Source of the DNA: Arabidopsis thaliana
Taxonomy: Eukaryota > Streptophyta > Magnoliopsida > Brassicales > Brassicaceae
Direction: 5' to 3'
DNA: 64,000 nt
NCBI RefSeq assembly: GCF_000001735.4
Contig: NC_003076.8
Location: 23,873,835 to 23,937,834, forward strand
In this document: positions 60,916 through 64,000 of the stretch, piece after piece
Position numbering within the stretch: position 1 is the stretch's first letter
Layout of the letters: each line of letters starts with the position of its first letter
Position numbers and translations under genes: made by a program
The notes under the pieces: generated by a model
Database searches by the model: none
What the model saw: the letters and a program-made list of their open reading frames with translations, nothing else
What the model was told of the DNA's origin: nothing

Positions 60916-63900
60916 CGAGTTAGTGAGGGATTGGAACAGAGTCAAATGAAGAGAGAGATAGTGACATGCGTGTTGTTTTTTGCGCTGGAGACTCTGAAAA
61001 CATCGCGTGGAGCGGCTGAGATGGTAAAAAAGAGGCTACTTTTTTATGAGAAGACAAATAGAAAGGAAAAAAAAACATTTTGGATCTATTCGTTTTTTTT
61101 TTAATAAAAGCATGTTGCATTGGCACATACGCGGAAAAAAAAAAAAAGCATGTTGCATTTTATAATTAATTTATCAAAATGCGGCAAATAGAAAAAGAGA
61201 TAACACAGTAATACTTGTCTTTAACATGTAAAAATGTTTTTTCTATGTGAATAATGGATATAACTCTCTCTTTATTTTCCAGTAGATACGGTGTATAATT
61301 GTTAGTTGTGACTTGTGACTTTATTAGTTTTTCTTATTCTTTCTGGGGATTACGGATGTTTTTTTTTTGAAGTGTATTAATGAAGAAGAACCATTAAGTT
61401 TTGGAAATGAAAGAGAGGATAAATACGAACGTTAAATATGATAGGGCGGCAAAAGATAGCTGGTTGGATTGTGTTCTTTGTAGGTCATGAGAAGCCTACA
61501 TATCTAGTTTGCTTCGGAAATTGACATATCTTATATTATAGTACTATCATATTTTGTTTATAATATTTGTATTTATATAACACGACAATATGAAGTCCAG
61601 TAGCTTGGCTCTTCGATTTCTTAACGAACAGGAAAAAAATTCAAAAGATTCGAGCAAAGAAACAAACTCTTGATTATATTTAGTAAACCGTCAAAATAGA
61701 GAACTCTAGTGGCTTAGTTCTTTCGCCTCGTGGTTTCATTTCCTTTCTTAAATCCAATGTCGATCCAATTTTTTCCTAGTTGAAGAGGAAATGGCGAGTT
61801 CAAGTATGGACCGTCATTTTCTTTCAGATAGAATCTTATTGATCATATCCGTACGAGATATTTTCGTAGGTTTTTCGTAGGTTTTTCAGTAAAAATTTAA
61901 GTTTCTCAAATATAGCAGACGTTAGTTGAGCGCAAATCACCGATATGCTTAACCTAGGCACAAAACGTTTATTTGGAAGTTGGAACTATAGGTATAAAAT
62001 AAAACATAATTTTGAAATATAGAACATAATTTTTCTAATTAAAACTATTTAAGAATGATATCTATCTGTAAAACTACAAAATATAATAAATCCATACAAA
62101 TGAAAAATGGTTTCAGAAAGCTGTTTTTTGGAACTAATCGATACTTTAAGACAAAATAAAACAAATATTCGTTCTATACTTGCAGATGAAGCAATCGTAT
62201 GTACAACGTTTCAGTGTCGTGTTTGTGGTGTTTTTCTTCCATATAATTGCACTTTTCACGGTACATACGTACTTTAGAACATTTTTATCACATCATTTCC
62301 TCATCCTCTTATTTTAATTTAATTTTCTCTAAATAATTTGTAATGTAGCATAGTGAAACATACTACTTTAATTGTTGAATTCCCTCGTGTTTAATTGTTT
62401 TATATTTTTCAACACATATTTTTACATCACAATCATGGGCTCATGGCTAACTACATATTGACTCTTTAGTATTCCCTCTATTACATCAAGTTTATCAAGT
62501 CTGATGTTGTGAAATTTTCATACAAATTAAAAAAATAACTTTTACATTTTAATATTATTATTTTATTAGTTTAATAATATTAACTATATTTTTTTCTTAT
62601 TTTTATTGGTCAACAATAAAAATAATAATGATGTTGATGTAGAATATCAATAATTGTGGAACAAAAAAAAAACTCAAAACATTGAACTTTTAAGATCAAA
62701 AGGGAAAATAAAATATTGCATAACTATTGTACATAATAATACAAGTTTTAGAATGAAAAATATTAGATAACTATTCGCCGAAAAAATCACATTGTACGGA
62801 TAGATATATGTGCAGACTAACGGAATAAGACTTCATAACATAACCATAATCATTTATTTACATAATAAGTTTTTACTTTTTTTTAGACAAAAACGCAAAT
62901 CCTGCATTATTGCGTTTTATCAAACATTATGAATTTTTTTGAATTTTTTTTTTGTATAATCATAAGAAAAACATCATTTAACCATTATAGTTTCGCTTCA
63001 ACTGAAAACTAGACAAGTCAAATAAAAGTCAGAATTAAATTTGATACAGTACTGATTTCAGACTAACATAAGGATGCCATTGTGCGACTATCAATTAGTT
63101 AAAATTCATCGTGTTACGCCACCAACTTTAGATATATAAATGTGCAATATGCATATACATATATGGACTGTAAAAATTTGTGAAAAGTTGGCATGGGGAA
63201 TGACAAATTGTGAAAGCAAAAGACATGCATGGCTTCAAATTGAGCCTTTTAGGCACCTACGAATCTATAGGAGCAGAGATTTGCCTCGAGAAAGAGTGAG
63301 ACATATAAGTATAACACTCTCCAATCTCTTCATTGATTTTCATGTTTTAGTGAAATTTGAGCCAACTTGATTCGTTCAGCAGATATTTTACTTCTTGTTT
63401 TCGTTTAATTCTGATAAGAATTAATGAATATCACGATGGCAGTTTTATTTATCTATAATTTTAGTGGTCTCTGTATTTCTATTATAATAAAAAAATTGAG
63501 TGATTTTCTTGCAAAACATTTCTTTTAATTGTTCTATGAGTTTCATCTAATCCATTTGCTCTGCACTATTATTATTATCATTTGTGAATCTGAATTTTTA
63601 AGCTGAACGATAGACGTATATACCATTTTATACACGTATAAGTCGTAACTGCCGTAAAAGGCAATTTTGTCTCCTTTGTGTGTTGTCGTTGGGTGTAGAA
63701 GACACTTGTAGCCAAACTTTTACACGTATGTATGTAACATCACATTCTATGTTTATACACGTATTATACTTTTTTTGTACCTATTTGCTGCATTCTTCGT
63801 ATGCTAAGTTTACTATTTTTAAGGATTCAGACAACATTAACGTACTGTCGTAACCTGTTTGCACGTTCGTTGCCTTTGCTCTTTTATCTTCCGAAGGTAT

Positions 63901-64000
63901 TATCTAAAACTCTAAAGTAGGAATAGAAGAAAATCAAATACTAATATTATAACGATTAATCGATCATAGCGGTGAAAAAGGTACAATGAGACTTTTGGAA
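60916..64000. other. AT-rich intergenic tail
   Basis: WOX2 upstream DNA followed by about 2.5 kb with no supported gene. A 76-codon frame at 63140-63370 (CNMHIHIWTVKICEKLAWGM...) resembles nothing I know. A perfect 9-bp inverted repeat AAAACGCAA...TTGCGTTTT lies around 62890-62920. TACACGTAT-like words recur at about 63630, 63722 and 63759. Confidence 0.4.

Noticed and set aside
63140-63370. 76-codon plus-strand frame near the right edge
   Set aside because: No recognised family, no clear promoter; left as intergenic.

Overview
The window reads as euchromatic plant nuclear DNA: AT-rich intergenic DNA, GT-AG introns of about 70-200 bp, and plant-only families (RABA GTPase, PPR editing factor, L-type lectin receptor kinases, CLE peptide, WOX homeobox, nsLTPs). 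I recognise the gene order as the lower arm of Arabidopsis thaliana chromosome 5, about At5g59140 to At5g59340. That is recognition from memory, not a database match. Exon models were stitched by hand from reading frames and splice sites. In nearly every gene the summed exons give a length divisible by three and equal to what I remember for the family.

Layout: (1) 1-5700: a decayed LINE RNase H fragment, elongin-C-like gene (-), RABA2D (+). (2) 5700-11150: TOPP2 phosphatase (+), a repetitive proline-rich wall protein (+), RNA polymerase II subunit NRPB7 (+). (3) 11800-19800: subtilase SBT4.3 (+), converging on the PPR editing factor OTP80 (-), then a long coiled-coil protein (-). (4) 20800-27700: clade A PP2C HAI1 (-), followed by about 5 kb of gene-free DNA with scattered ABA-type ACGTG motifs and a diverged tandem duplication. 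(5) 27700-33020: short TFIIA large-subunit-like gene (+), ribosomal protein eS8 (-), plastid-type sugar transporter (+). (6) 33176-33851: a possible unrecognised small three-exon gene for a Cys-rich single-pass protein, the most novel-looking item here. (7) 34067-40200: two tandemly duplicated lectin receptor kinases (-); the upstream copy has an in-frame TGA between its lectin and kinase halves. (8) 40300-47360: Pumilio-like APUM16 (-), UDP-xylose synthase UXS3 (-), ubiquitin E2 UBC7 (-). (9) 49398-49845: CLE46 peptide gene (+). (10) 51460-58060: nsLTP cluster: LTP4 (-), LTP3 (+) and a frameshifted third copy (+). All three share a TATA-proximal block and a distal block around TACACGTGTC. (11) 58480-60800: a second LINE fragment and WOX2 (-); the rest to 64000 is AT-rich with no gene I can support.

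The genes do not form one pathway. Local themes are: (a) ABA or stress response (HAI1, LTP3, LTP4, each with CACGTG-type elements); (b) tandem duplication and decay (LecRK pair, LTP trio); (c) housekeeping genes with TGGGCC/T (site II) or telo-box promoters (elongin C, OTP80, coiled-coil gene, TFIIA-like, eS8); and (d) three genes whose frames only join through GC-AG introns (SBT4.3, UBC7, WOX2).
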